Source: Blastococcus sp. TF02-8 (GTDB lineage Bacteria; Actinomycetota; Actinomycetes; Mycobacteriales; Geodermatophilaceae). From it: 64,000 bases of DNA. The notes below the pieces were generated by a model. It ran no database searches. It had not been told where the DNA came from and saw only the letters and a list, made by a program, of their open reading frames with translations. A program made the position numbers and the translations under genes. The stretch lies in the NCBI RefSeq assembly GCF_003319175.1, contig NZ_QOHK01000001.1, positions 248,001 to 312,000 on the forward strand, in the 5' to 3' direction. Positions 9,995 to 18,206 of this stretch are shown here, in pieces (within the stretch, counting starts at the first letter, position 1; each line of letters begins with the position of its first letter).

Positions 9995-10732
9995 TCAGTC
10001 CGCCAGGTAGTCGAAGACGCAGCTCGCCCGGCCGAGGGTGAGGTCGACCAGGATGTGGCTGGCCGACACGATCTCCCGGACGGGCAGGTCGGCCAGCGGC
10101 GCCAGCGCGTGCTCGAAGAGCTGGAGCCGGGCCGGGCCGGTCCAGGCGCCCTTGATCGTCATGTCGGTGATCTGGCTGCGGGCCAGCTCCAGCACACGGG
10201 GACGGCGGTCGTAGCCGGGCAGCATCTTGAGCCCGTAGGTGGGGCGCCCGATCTCCGCGCGCGCCTCCTCCTCCGACAGCGGCGCGTGCTTGTAGCCCAT
10301 GGTCGCGGTGGCCACCCGCAGCGTGCCGTAGTCCAGGGTGCCGACGAGGGTGTCGGTGTCCACGTAGAGCCGGGGCGCCCCCATCTTCTTCGGGAAGGCG
10401 CTGATCTCCCGCCCGCTGGCGATGGAGGCGAGGCTGTCGACGTACATGGCGTGCAGGTAGTCGGCGGGCTCGCCGTCGTGCTCGACCTGCAGCACCTGTC
10501 CGGACTCGGTGAAGGAGCCCAGGCCGGTGACGTCGGGCATCCGCATCACCTCGAACCGCACCAGGGGGTCGGTCACCTGCAGCGGTTCCGGGACGACGCG
10601 CCGCATCGCCTCGACGTCGGTCCGGTAGAGGATGTTCAGGTACTCGCGGTCGGTGAACCGGAACCGCCCCGACGGGTAGGCAGGAGCGCCCAGCGGCGTC
10701 GTCGACTGGCGCCGGACCTCCTCGATGTTCAC
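9995..10732 (-). CDS. Acetoacetate decarboxylase family protein
   Basis: Two hundred and forty-five residues from GTG 10732, overlapping the stop of the upstream dehydrogenase by four bases (translational coupling). It contains the family core EISAFPKKMGAPRL with the Schiff-base lysine candidate, together with YREYLNILYRTD-like and MGYKHAPL segments typical of ADC-fold proteins. Classical enzymes convert acetoacetate to acetone and CO2; many relatives act as decarboxylases, dehydratases or aldolases on other keto acids. The operon with a 3-hydroxyacyl-CoA dehydrogenase and a CoA transferase makes a beta-keto acid or its CoA ester the likely substrate. Confidence 0.82.
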   Translation of the reverse strand: MNIEEVRRQSTTPLGAPAYPSGRFRFTDREYLNILYRTDVEAMRRVVPEPLQVTDPLVRFEVMRMPDVTGLGSFTESGQVLQVEHDGEPADYLHAMYVDSLASIASGREISAFPKKMGAPRLYVDTDTLVGTLDYGTLRVATATMGYKHAPLSEEEARAEIGRPTYGLKMLPGYDRRPRVLELARSQITDMTIKGAWTGPARLQLFEHALAPLADLPVREIVSASHILVDLTLGRASCVFDYLAD

Positions 10733-11676
10733 CGCGGCTCCTCCGCCCGGGCCGCGTCGCGCGCCTCGATCACGGCCAGCTGGGCACGGTCGCGGGCCTC
10801 GGTGAGCTGGTCGTACCCGCGGTCACCGAACCGGCTCTCGACCTGGCTGCTGATCAGCTCCACGGTCTCCTCGTCCAGCTCCGGCTGCTCGACCTTCTTC
10901 CACCGCCGGGCCATCCCCGGGCCCAGGTGCTCGAGGAAGTGCCGCATGCCGCCCGGTCCGCCGCCCAGGTGGAAGCTCTCGAACGGCCCGGCGGTCGCCC
11001 ACCGGACGCCGATCGACCCGGTGACGATCTCGTCGAGCTCGGCGGCGCTCACCACGCCCTGGCTGACCAGCCACACGCACTCGCGGAAGAGCGTGGACTG
11101 CAGCCGGTTGGCGACGAACCCGTTCAGCTCCTTGTGCAGGACCACGGGCTTCTTGCCGACCGACCGGTAGAAGGCGACGGCGCGCTCGACCGTCTCCGGC
11201 GAGGTCCGCTCGCCGGGCACGACCTCCACCAGCGGCAGGACCTCCGGCGGGTTGAACGGGTGCCCGACGACCAGACGCTCCGGCGTCCGCATCTCCCGCG
11301 CCAGGTCGCTGGGCATCAGCGCCGACGTCGACGACGCGATCAGGGCCTGCTCGGGAGCCGCCGCCTCGATGCGGGCGAACAGCTCCTGCTTGAGCTGCAA
11401 CCGCTCCAGGGCGTTCTCCTGTACGACGTCGACGTCGGCGACCGCGGTCTCGACGTCGTCGACCACCTCGATGGCCGCCAGCACGCGCTCGGCGTCGCCG
11501 GCGAGCTGCGGCTGGAGGGCGGCCAGGTGCCGCACCGCCCGCTCGACCTCCGGGCCGACGTCCGGGCGCGGGTCCTGCACCCGCACGGACATGCCGTGCG
11601 CCGCGAACAGCGCCGCCCAGGACAGGCCGATCGTGCCGGCGCCGATCACCGCGACGCTGCGCTCTTCTTCGCTCAC
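10729..11676 (-). CDS. 3-hydroxyacyl-CoA dehydrogenase
   Basis: Three hundred and fifteen residues from GTG 11676 (the frame is open further upstream, but the Rossmann strand VAVIGAGTIGLSWAALFAAHG begins right after this start and a GAGGGGG ribosome site precedes it). The N-terminal domain binds NAD; ENALERLQLKQELFARIEAAAP and IASSTSAL with VGHPFNPP are the catalytic-region signatures of the family, including the His of HPFNPP. The C-terminal helical domain (ELNGFVANRLQ, GPGMARRWKK) forms the dimer. The enzyme oxidises an L-3-hydroxyacyl-CoA or related hydroxy acid such as carnitine or hydroxybutyrate. It starts the operon with the ADC-like enzyme and CoA transferase. Confidence 0.9.
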   Translation of the reverse strand: MSEEERSVAVIGAGTIGLSWAALFAAHGMSVRVQDPRPDVGPEVERAVRHLAALQPQLAGDAERVLAAIEVVDDVETAVADVDVVQENALERLQLKQELFARIEAAAPEQALIASSTSALMPSDLAREMRTPERLVVGHPFNPPEVLPLVEVVPGERTSPETVERAVAFYRSVGKKPVVLHKELNGFVANRLQSTLFRECVWLVSQGVVSAAELDEIVTGSIGVRWATAGPFESFHLGGGPGGMRHFLEHLGPGMARRWKKVEQPELDEETVELISSQVESRFGDRGYDQLTEARDRAQLAVIEARDAARAEEPR

Positions 11677-11759
11677 CGCGCCCCCTCGGCGCTCGGATCC
11701 CGATCCGGATCCGACCACACCGCGCGCCGGCCGGCGACCCGAACCGGTGACCAGCGGTG

Positions 11760-12668
11760 TCAGGCCCCCGCGGTCAGGCCGTGCCGAAGCTCGTCCATCG
11801 CCTGCGCGAGCGTCACCCGCGGCGTCCAGCCCCACCCGCGGGCACGGTCACCGAGCAGCTGCCCGGTCCAGACCGGCTCGTCGGTCCACTCCGGCTCGAT
11901 GCCGAACGCGCCGGTCACCGTGCCGACGTAGTCCCGCAGCGTCGCCGGCTCGCCCGCGACGAGAACCGGCGTGGTGCCCCCGGGGACAGGTCCGCTCTCC
12001 GGGTCGTCGGAGGTCGCGACAGCGCCGGTGGCGACGTCGGCGAGGAAGGCCGCCAGGTCCTCGACGTGCACCCAGGCGAAGGTCTGCGCCGGGTTGGACC
12101 TCCGGTCGCCGCCGCGGATGCTGCGCGGCCGCAGCGTGTTCCAGACCGACGTCTCCCCCGCGCCCAGGATCGCCGGCGGGCGGACCAGCACCCGGGTGAG
12201 CCCACCGACCTGCGCGAGCGCCACGTCCGCGGCGTTCTTCGTGTCGGGGTAGTCGCCGCTGCCGTCGGGGAGCAGCGCGCCGTCCTCGGCGATGTCGCCG
12301 ACACCCGCCGACCGGTCGTAGACCCCGGCCGTGGACACGTGCACGAGGCGGGTGACGCCGGAGTCCCGGGCAGCGCGGGCGAAAGTCGCCGTGCCCTCGG
12401 CGCCCACGCGCTGCTGGACCTCCCTCGACGAGCCCATCGGATGGACCGTGGTGACGGCGGCGTCGGCGCCCTCGGTGACCTCCCGGGCGAACACCTCGTC
12501 GGCGAAGTCGCCCACGTGCTCGGTGACGCCCTCGAGCGCGGGCGCGCTCCCGCCGCGGCGGACGACGGCGCGCACGGTCGCCCCCCGTTCGGCCAGGGCC
12601 CGGCACACCGCAGCGCCCACCAGCCCGTTCGCACCGGTCACCACGACGACGGGAGAGATCTCGGCCAT
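11760..12668 (-). CDS. NAD-dependent epimerase/dehydratase family protein
   Basis: Three hundred and two residues from ATG 12668; a start three codons upstream is also possible. The first strand VVVTGANGLVGAAVCRALAERG is the glycine-rich NAD(P) loop of extended SDRs, and LVHVSTAGVYDRSAG with YPDTKNAADVAL gives the S-Y-K-like active-site area, in which the usual YxxxK reads YPDTK. These enzymes epimerise, dehydrate or reduce nucleotide sugars or related compounds; this one resembles the NAD(P)-binding reductase branch rather than a defined sugar epimerase. It is read in the same direction as its neighbours but with gaps of about 80-100 bases on each side. Confidence 0.8.
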   Translation of the reverse strand: MAEISPVVVVTGANGLVGAAVCRALAERGATVRAVVRRGGSAPALEGVTEHVGDFADEVFAREVTEGADAAVTTVHPMGSSREVQQRVGAEGTATFARAARDSGVTRLVHVSTAGVYDRSAGVGDIAEDGALLPDGSGDYPDTKNAADVALAQVGGLTRVLVRPPAILGAGETSVWNTLRPRSIRGGDRRSNPAQTFAWVHVEDLAAFLADVATGAVATSDDPESGPVPGGTTPVLVAGEPATLRDYVGTVTGAFGIEPEWTDEPVWTGQLLGDRARGWGWTPRVTLAQAMDELRHGLTAGA

Positions 12669-12772
12669 GCCGCCCACCCTGCCAGCGGCGGGCGGACCCC
12701 GCTCGCCTCGGCGCCGCGCCCCTCACCTGCTCCCGCGGCAGTCAGGCGTCCTCCTCGCGGACGAGCCGCAGG

Positions 12773-14593
12773 TCAGCTGCTGCCGCCGGCGGCAGCATCC
12801 GGGGACGGCCGCCGGTTCTGCGACAGCTTCCGCCAGGCCCAGCTCGACGGAACCCGACGGCCGGTCAGCACGTACTCCAGGGCACCGTGCACGACGAGGG
12901 TCGTCGAGAGCGCACGGCGGGTCGCCGCCCGGCCGGCGAACAGGATCTCGTCCCCTGGCCGGAGCGCGAAGTCCTCGTCCGGCGCCAGCGTCGCGATCCC
13001 CTGCCGCAGCACGACCAGCGCCACGGCGTGCAGTGCTTCGTCGCGGTCCTCGGGGCTGCGCAGCAGCGCGCCGAGCGTGGCCCCGCCCGACACCAGCCAC
13101 GTACCCAGCGCCGGAGCCTCCCGTGCTGTCAGCCGCACCTTCCACAACGTCTGCAGCCGCGTGCCGCAGACCTCCGTGAGGCGGTGGACCATGCGCTCGG
13201 CCCACTCCTCCCCCAGCCCCGGCATCTCGCGCAGGAACCGCCACAGCAGCGGCGTCGACAGCTGCGCGTACACCTCGTGCGCGACCACCTCGGTCGGCAC
13301 CAGCAGCGCGTCGATCTCCATGGCGGCGAACAGCGGCGCGTTGGCGGGCCGGTTCTGGCGGACGGCGACGAACACCGTCGGGTTGCTCCGGCGCGCGGCG
13401 GCGACCAGGGAGAGGTTGGTGGTGTCGTTGTCCGTGCCCGCCACCACTCCCACCGCGCGGTCGAGGTCGGCCTGCGCCAGCACCCAGGGGTCCGAGCCGT
13501 CACCGACCAGCACGTCGGCGCCGTCGGCGTCGGTGGGCCGCACCTCGACCACGGTCACCTCCAGGCCCTCGGCCCGCAGATCGGTGACCAGCTCCCGGCC
13601 CAGCCGCCCGTACCCGAAGACCACCCAGCGCCCCGTGGCCGGCGGCGCCCCCCGCTCGGGCAGCTCGGCTCCCGGACCGCTCTCCAGCCAGGTCTTCAAC
13701 TGGTAGGCGGCCGGCGCGCGCAGCGCGAGGCGCAGGTGGTCGCCGAACCGGTCGAACGCGTTGACGGTGCTCGGGCTCCCGAAGGCCTGCATCCGCTCGG
13801 CGATGGTGCGGGAGGTGACCCGGGCGATGACCGGCAGCTCCGGCCGCAGCAGCGCCGCCGCCATCACGATCGTCAGGTTGGCCTCCTCGTCGTTCGTCAA
13901 CGCGACGACCGCCTCGCAGCAGGGATGCCCCAACCCCGCGACCGCCAGGTGCCCGGCGTCGCGGGCGTCCGCGGCCAGACCCGGGACGTCGGAGACGTAG
14001 GAGCCCAGCTCCAGGCGGTCGATCCGCTCCTGGTCCAGGTCCAGCACGACGCAGCGCCGTCCCAGCCGGTCGAAGGACCTCCCGACCAGCTCGCCGGTGC
14101 GGCCGTGTCCGGCGATGAGCAGAAAGGGCTCCCGCAGCCGGGACACCTTCCTGCTGAAGTGCTGCAGCGCCAGCGCCGAGCGGAAGGAGCGGTCCTGGAG
14201 CAGCGCCAGCAGCGATCCGATCGCGTACGCCCAGCCGACCACGCTCAGGTAGATGGAGACCGTCACCCACATCCGCTGGCTGTACGTGAAGGGCACCGGG
14301 ATCTCCCCGAAACCGATGGTCGTCGCGGTGTAGCTCATGACGTAGAAGGCGTCGAAGAAGCTCAACCGGAGGGGCCCGCCGTCGGCGTCCTGCCCGGGGA
14401 TGAGGGTCAGCCCGAGCACGCCGACGGCGAAGATGGTGATGAGGACGATCAGCGGCGCCCTCATCCGACGCAGGATCAGGAAGATCGTGGCCGACGCCTG
14501 GGCGGCCGAGGCGCGAGCGACGCGGAAGGTCGCCCGGCGCACCCGCCGGTCGTCGTCGGGACGGCCGAGGAGCTGCTTCACGAGGTCCCGCAC
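12773..14593 (-). CDS. Potassium channel with RCK/TrkA-N domains
   Basis: About 606 residues from GTG 14593, chosen for AGAGGG eight bases upstream and because the longer frame overlaps the preceding gene. Two membrane helices flank a pore with SYTATTIGFGEIP, a K+ filter variant GFGE in place of GYGD. The cytoplasmic part has two Rossmann-type domains: FLLIAGHGRTGELVGRSFDRLG and VVFGYGRLGRELVTDLRAEG, both nucleotide-binding glycine motifs of RCK (TrkA-N) domains, and a TrkA-C-like end (LRPGDEILFAGRA). Such channels are gated by nucleotides, Ca2+ or pH. It follows a small membrane protein gene by 13 bases and is probably co-transcribed with it. Confidence 0.88.
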   Translation of the reverse strand: MRDLVKQLLGRPDDDRRVRRATFRVARASAAQASATIFLILRRMRAPLIVLITIFAVGVLGLTLIPGQDADGGPLRLSFFDAFYVMSYTATTIGFGEIPVPFTYSQRMWVTVSIYLSVVGWAYAIGSLLALLQDRSFRSALALQHFSRKVSRLREPFLLIAGHGRTGELVGRSFDRLGRRCVVLDLDQERIDRLELGSYVSDVPGLAADARDAGHLAVAGLGHPCCEAVVALTNDEEANLTIVMAAALLRPELPVIARVTSRTIAERMQAFGSPSTVNAFDRFGDHLRLALRAPAAYQLKTWLESGPGAELPERGAPPATGRWVVFGYGRLGRELVTDLRAEGLEVTVVEVRPTDADGADVLVGDGSDPWVLAQADLDRAVGVVAGTDNDTTNLSLVAAARRSNPTVFVAVRQNRPANAPLFAAMEIDALLVPTEVVAHEVYAQLSTPLLWRFLREMPGLGEEWAERMVHRLTEVCGTRLQTLWKVRLTAREAPALGTWLVSGGATLGALLRSPEDRDEALHAVALVVLRQGIATLAPDEDFALRPGDEILFAGRAATRRALSTTLVVHGALEYVLTGRRVPSSWAWRKLSQNRRPSPDAAAGGSS

Positions 14594-14606
14594 CGGATCG
14601 GCCCTC

Positions 14607-14993
14607 TCAGTCGCGGTGGAAGGAGACCGTCTCCACGACGAGCAGGACGACCGAGACGACGTTGGCGAGGAGGGCACCGCCGGACAGCGACACGACGCTC
14701 GCGGTCCACGACTCGTCCATCCCCGCCGAGGACACGTGGGTCGCGTAGCCGAACAGCAGCGTCGCCCCGATCAGCTGCAGGTCGGCCACCAGGCTCGTCG
14801 CGAGGTGCACCGCCCCGATCTGGGTGCGGTCGCCGAACTTCAGCACCGTCGCGACGAGGTTGACCACGACTGCCGCGAACAGCTCGTAGGGGTTGTGCAG
14901 GTCGGGGTCGGAGATGTCACCGATGAAGAACCCGAAGTTGAGGGTGGCGGCCAGGACGACGAAGAAGCCGAAGACCACCTTCTCCAGGTTCAT
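14607..14993 (-). CDS. Small four-helix membrane protein beside K+ channel
   Basis: One hundred and twenty-eight residues from ATG 14993. Hydrophobic segments at about 5-25, 39-55, 65-82 and 98-120 fill most of the chain; conserved-looking loops are GDISDPDLHNPYELF and LKFGDRTQIGAVHLATS. I do not recognise a characterised family with certainty. Its position 13 bases upstream of a K+ channel gene in the same direction suggests it is an accessory membrane subunit or shares a role in ion homeostasis. No enzyme motif is visible. Confidence 0.65.
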   Translation of the reverse strand: MNLEKVVFGFFVVLAATLNFGFFIGDISDPDLHNPYELFAAVVVNLVATVLKFGDRTQIGAVHLATSLVADLQLIGATLLFGYATHVSSAGMDESWTASVVSLSGGALLANVVSVVLLVVETVSFHRD

Positions 14994-15021
14994 GCTGCCC
15001 CACCCGGGGCCGGCGCCACCA

Positions 15022-16125
15022 TCAGTGCGGCATGGTCAGGATCGGCTTCACGACGGCGCCGCTGTACGACGCCTCGACGGCGTCCGCGATGCGGTCCAGC
15101 GGGAAGTACTGCACCAACCGGTCGAACGGGAAGCGTCCCTGGGCGTGGAGGTCCATGAGGGCCGCGATCAGCTGCTGGCCCGAACCGCTGCCGCCGAGGG
15201 TTCCGCGGATCGTCTTGCCCCACAGCGTGGTCAGGTGATCGGCGGTGAACTCCGCCCCGGCGGGCGCCCCGCCGATGAGCAGCGCCGTCCCGAGCATCCC
15301 CACCGAGTCGATCGCCTGCCGGATGACCGCGAGATTGCCGGTGCAGTCCAGCGACGCGTCGGCCGGACCGCCGCAGATGTCCAGCACCGCCGCCACCGGA
15401 TCGGTCTCGGTGGTGTCGACGACGTGCGTCGCGCCGAGCCCCTCGGCCAGCCGCAGCCGGCCGGCGTGCCGGTCGACGGCGATGATCGTCGTGGCCGCGG
15501 AGTTGCGGGCCGCCATGACCGCCGCCAGGCCGACGGTGCCCGCGCCGTAGACGACGATCGAACTGCCGGGTGCCGGCTTGAGCGTGTTGAACACGGCGCC
15601 GGCGCCGGTGGCCAGCCCGCAGGCCAGCGGGCCCATCAGCTCCACCGGCAGCCCGGCCGGCACGGGCACGAGCGAGGACGCCGTGGTCAGCGCGTGGGTG
15701 CCGAACGAGGACTGCCCGAAGAAGTGGCTGGCCAGCGGCGACCCGTCGGTGCCGTGAAGGGCCGAGGCGCCGTCGAGCCGGTGCCCTCCCCCGACCAGCT
15801 CACCCAGCCGGAGGCAGTAGCGGGGTTCCCCGGCCAGGCAGTTCCGGCAGGCACCGCACGACGGCCAGCCGAGGACGACGTCCTGCCCCTCGCGGACCCC
15901 CGTGACACCGTCGCCGACCGCGACCACGGTGCCCGCGCCCTCGTGACCGAGCACGCCGGGGAGCGGGAAGGGCAGGTCGCCGTCGCGGGCGATGCCGTCG
16001 GTGTGGCAGAACCCGGTCGCGGCCACCTTCACCAGCACGTCTCCGGGACCGGGCTCGTCGAGCTCGACCTCGCGCACGACGAAGGGACCGTGCAGCTCCT
16101 CGACGACGGCGGCGGTGATCCGCAT
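15022..16125 (-). CDS. Zinc-dependent alcohol dehydrogenase (MDR family)
   Basis: Three hundred and sixty-seven residues from ATG 16125, with a GGAGGGGG ribosome site upstream. The catalytic zinc ligands appear in GFCHTDG and GHEGAG, the structural zinc loop in CGACRNCLAGEPRYC, and the NAD-binding Rossmann motif in VVYGAGTVGLAAVMAARN. The glycine pattern and the following IAVDRHAGRL suggest NAD(H) preference. The overall form is that of aryl-alcohol/benzyl-alcohol dehydrogenases. It is transcribed divergently from a luciferase-like oxidoreductase with a 130-base shared promoter region. An aromatic alcohol substrate would fit the aromatic catabolism elsewhere in the window, but that is inference. 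Confidence 0.9.
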   Translation of the reverse strand: MRITAAVVEELHGPFVVREVELDEPGPGDVLVKVAATGFCHTDGIARDGDLPFPLPGVLGHEGAGTVVAVGDGVTGVREGQDVVLGWPSCGACRNCLAGEPRYCLRLGELVGGGHRLDGASALHGTDGSPLASHFFGQSSFGTHALTTASSLVPVPAGLPVELMGPLACGLATGAGAVFNTLKPAPGSSIVVYGAGTVGLAAVMAARNSAATTIIAVDRHAGRLRLAEGLGATHVVDTTETDPVAAVLDICGGPADASLDCTGNLAVIRQAIDSVGMLGTALLIGGAPAGAEFTADHLTTLWGKTIRGTLGGSGSGQQLIAALMDLHAQGRFPFDRLVQYFPLDRIADAVEASYSGAVVKPILTMPH

Positions 16126-16255
16126 GCCCGTCCCCCTCCGCTGGTGCGACCGACCGGCTCCGATCGCACACCCGCCGGCCGCGCGGCGCCACCGCAGCCG
16201 CCGATGGGTAGGTTCCGGTGCACCGCGCTCTCGGGCGGCCGACGGAGGGGACGCG

Positions 16256-17344
16256 ATGTCAGCACAGCAGGACGTGCGGGGCGAGTTCGAGTTCGGCCTG
16301 TTCGACTGGGTGGACGCCGTTCCCGGGCTGTCCCCGGCCGAGGTGTACGACGCCCGGCTGCGCGTCCTCGCCGAGGCCGACCGGGGCGGGTTCACCACCT
16401 ACCACCTGGCCGAGCACCACGGCACGCCGCTGGGACTCTCCCCGTCGCCGGCCGTCTTCCTCGCCGCGGCCGCGCGGGTGACCGAGCGCATCCGGCTGGC
16501 ACCGACGACCTTCATCGTCCCGCTCTACGACCCGCTGCGGCTGGTGCAGGAGATCTGCATGCTCGACCAGCTCAGCCACGGGCGGCTGGACATCGGCGTC
16601 GGCAAGGGCTCCTCCCCCATCGAGGCGGCCATGTACGGCCTCGGCCCGGCCGATACCGCGGCGCGCTTCGAGTCGTCCTTCCCCGCGATCGTCGAGGCGC
16701 TGGAGACCGGCAGGTTCCGTCGTCCGGCGGACGGCGGAGGGACGGCGGAGGAGGTGCCGCTGCACGTTCCGGTGTACCAGCGCCCGCACCCGCCGCTGTG
16801 GTACCCGACGTCGAACGCCACCTCGATCCCGCGGCTGGGCGACGAGGGCTACAACGTGCTCTTCGGCTTCGGCTTCGCCTCTCCCCCGCTGGAGGCCGTG
16901 CGCGAGCAGAGCCGGATCTTCTTCGAGCACTTCCACCGCTCCGCCGCCGCGGGCGGCGTGCGCTACAGCCTCCCGGGCACCCCGCCGCGGTTCGGCATGC
17001 TGCGCCACGTCCTGGTCGCGGAGACCGACGAGGAGGCGGTGGCGCTGGCCCGCCCCGCGTTCGGGGCGCACTACGAGAGCTTCACCCACCTGTGGCGGGC
17101 GCACGGCAGCGACCGCTTCACCGGGCCCGCCGACTTCGACGCCCTGGTCGCGGGGCACAAGCTGTTCGTCGGGTCGCCGGAGACGGTCGCGGCGCAGGTG
17201 GCCCGGGCGCGGGAGGTCGGCGAGATCAACTACTTCGCCGGCGCCTTCGCCTGGGGCTCGCTGGACGTGGAGACGGTGCTTCGTTCGGTGCGGCTCTTCC
17301 GCGACCAGGTCGTGCCCTCGGTCCGGTCCGCGGTGGCGCGCTGA
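16256..17344 (+). CDS. LLM-class flavin-dependent oxidoreductase (luciferase-like)
   Basis: Three hundred and sixty-two residues from ATG 16256 with GGAGGGG at 16244-16250. The TIM-barrel family markers are present: FTTYHLAEHHG, IRLAPTTFIVPLYDPLRLVQEICMLDQLSHGRLDIGVGKG and the C-terminal VGSPETVAAQVARA. Members use reduced FMN or F420 to oxidise or monooxygenate diverse substrates. The stop overlaps the next start (TGATG at 17342-17346), so it is translationally coupled to the alpha/beta hydrolase. A flavin monooxygenase with an esterase suggests degradation of a ketone or ester, for example Baeyer-Villiger-type, but the substrate is not readable. Confidence 0.88.
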   Translation: MSAQQDVRGEFEFGLFDWVDAVPGLSPAEVYDARLRVLAEADRGGFTTYHLAEHHGTPLGLSPSPAVFLAAAARVTERIRLAPTTFIVPLYDPLRLVQEICMLDQLSHGRLDIGVGKGSSPIEAAMYGLGPADTAARFESSFPAIVEALETGRFRRPADGGGTAEEVPLHVPVYQRPHPPLWYPTSNATSIPRLGDEGYNVLFGFGFASPPLEAVREQSRIFFEHFHRSAAAGGVRYSLPGTPPRFGMLRHVLVAETDEEAVALARPAFGAHYESFTHLWRAHGSDRFTGPADFDALVAGHKLFVGSPETVAAQVARAREVGEINYFAGAFAWGSLDVETVLRSVRLFRDQVVPSVRSAVAR

Positions 17345-18177
17345 TGGGCACGACGGTGCACCGCGACCTCGTCTACGCGAGCGTCGACGGCACCGACCTG
17401 CAGCTGGACCTGTACGTGCCCGACGTCCGGCCGGCGCCGCTGGTGGTCTGGCTGCACGGCGGCGGCTGGCTGCGCGGTTCGCGCGGCGTGGGCGCGGAGC
17501 AGCGACTCGCGCCGCTGGCCGACCACGGCGTGGCCGTCGCCGCCGTCCGGTACCGGCTGAGCGGGGAGGCCACGTTCCCGGCCCCGCTGGACGATGCGCG
17601 GGCGGCCGTGCGCTGGCTGCGGGCGCACGCCGCCGAGCACGGGCTCGACGGCACCCGCATCGGGGTGTGGGGAGCGTCCGCGGGCGGCCACCTCGCGTCG
17701 TTGCTGGGTCTCACCGACGACGGCGCCGACGCCGAGCGCGGCGACGCCTCGGTGCAGGCCGTCGTCGCCTGGTTCCCGCCCACCGATCTCCTCCGGCGGG
17801 ACTCCGACCTCCCCGAGGGTCCGCCGCCGCCCTTCCTCACCGGGCCAATGCCGGAGCCCTCGTTCGAGGCGCGGCTGCTGGGCGTCGACGACGTGCGGGA
17901 CGACCGCCCGGCGGCGCTCGCCGCCAGCCCGGTGGCGCAGGTGCACCCCGACGCCCCGCCGTTCCTCCTCGTGCACGGCGACCGCGACGGGCTGATCCCC
18001 TCCGAGCACAGCCGTGACCTCTACCGCGCCCTGCGGGCCGAGGGCGTGGACGCGACCCTGTGGCTGCTGCACGGCGCCAACCACGAGGACCCGGCGTTCG
18101 ACTCCCCGGCCTCGCTGGCCGCGGTCGCCGCGTTCCTGCGTCACCACCTGCTCCCCTCGGGCGGCTCCGCCGGCTGA
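17344..18177 (+). CDS. Alpha/beta hydrolase, HSL-type esterase
   Basis: Two hundred and seventy-seven residues from ATG 17344. VVWLHGGGW is the oxyanion-hole HGGG motif of hormone-sensitive-lipase-like esterases; GASAGGHLASL carries the nucleophile serine, and LVHGDRDGLIP and HGANHED hold the likely acid and histidine. The protein is cytoplasmic, without a signal peptide. It is coupled to the upstream luciferase-like oxidoreductase and is followed by a convergent gene after 29 bases. It hydrolyses a short-chain or lactone-type ester; the identity is unknown. Confidence 0.88.
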   Translation: MGTTVHRDLVYASVDGTDLQLDLYVPDVRPAPLVVWLHGGGWLRGSRGVGAEQRLAPLADHGVAVAAVRYRLSGEATFPAPLDDARAAVRWLRAHAAEHGLDGTRIGVWGASAGGHLASLLGLTDDGADAERGDASVQAVVAWFPPTDLLRRDSDLPEGPPPPFLTGPMPEPSFEARLLGVDDVRDDRPAALAASPVAQVHPDAPPFLLVHGDRDGLIPSEHSRDLYRALRAEGVDATLWLLHGANHEDPAFDSPASLAAVAAFLRHHLLPSGGSAG

Positions 18178-18206
18178 GAAGTGCCCGCGACGGCCGGCGC
18201 GATAGG

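Noticed and set aside
14893-18177. A 1094-codon plus-strand frame
   Set aside because: Only its last 277 codons are a gene (the esterase from 17344); the rest is antisense to the alcohol dehydrogenase and out of frame with the luciferase-like gene.
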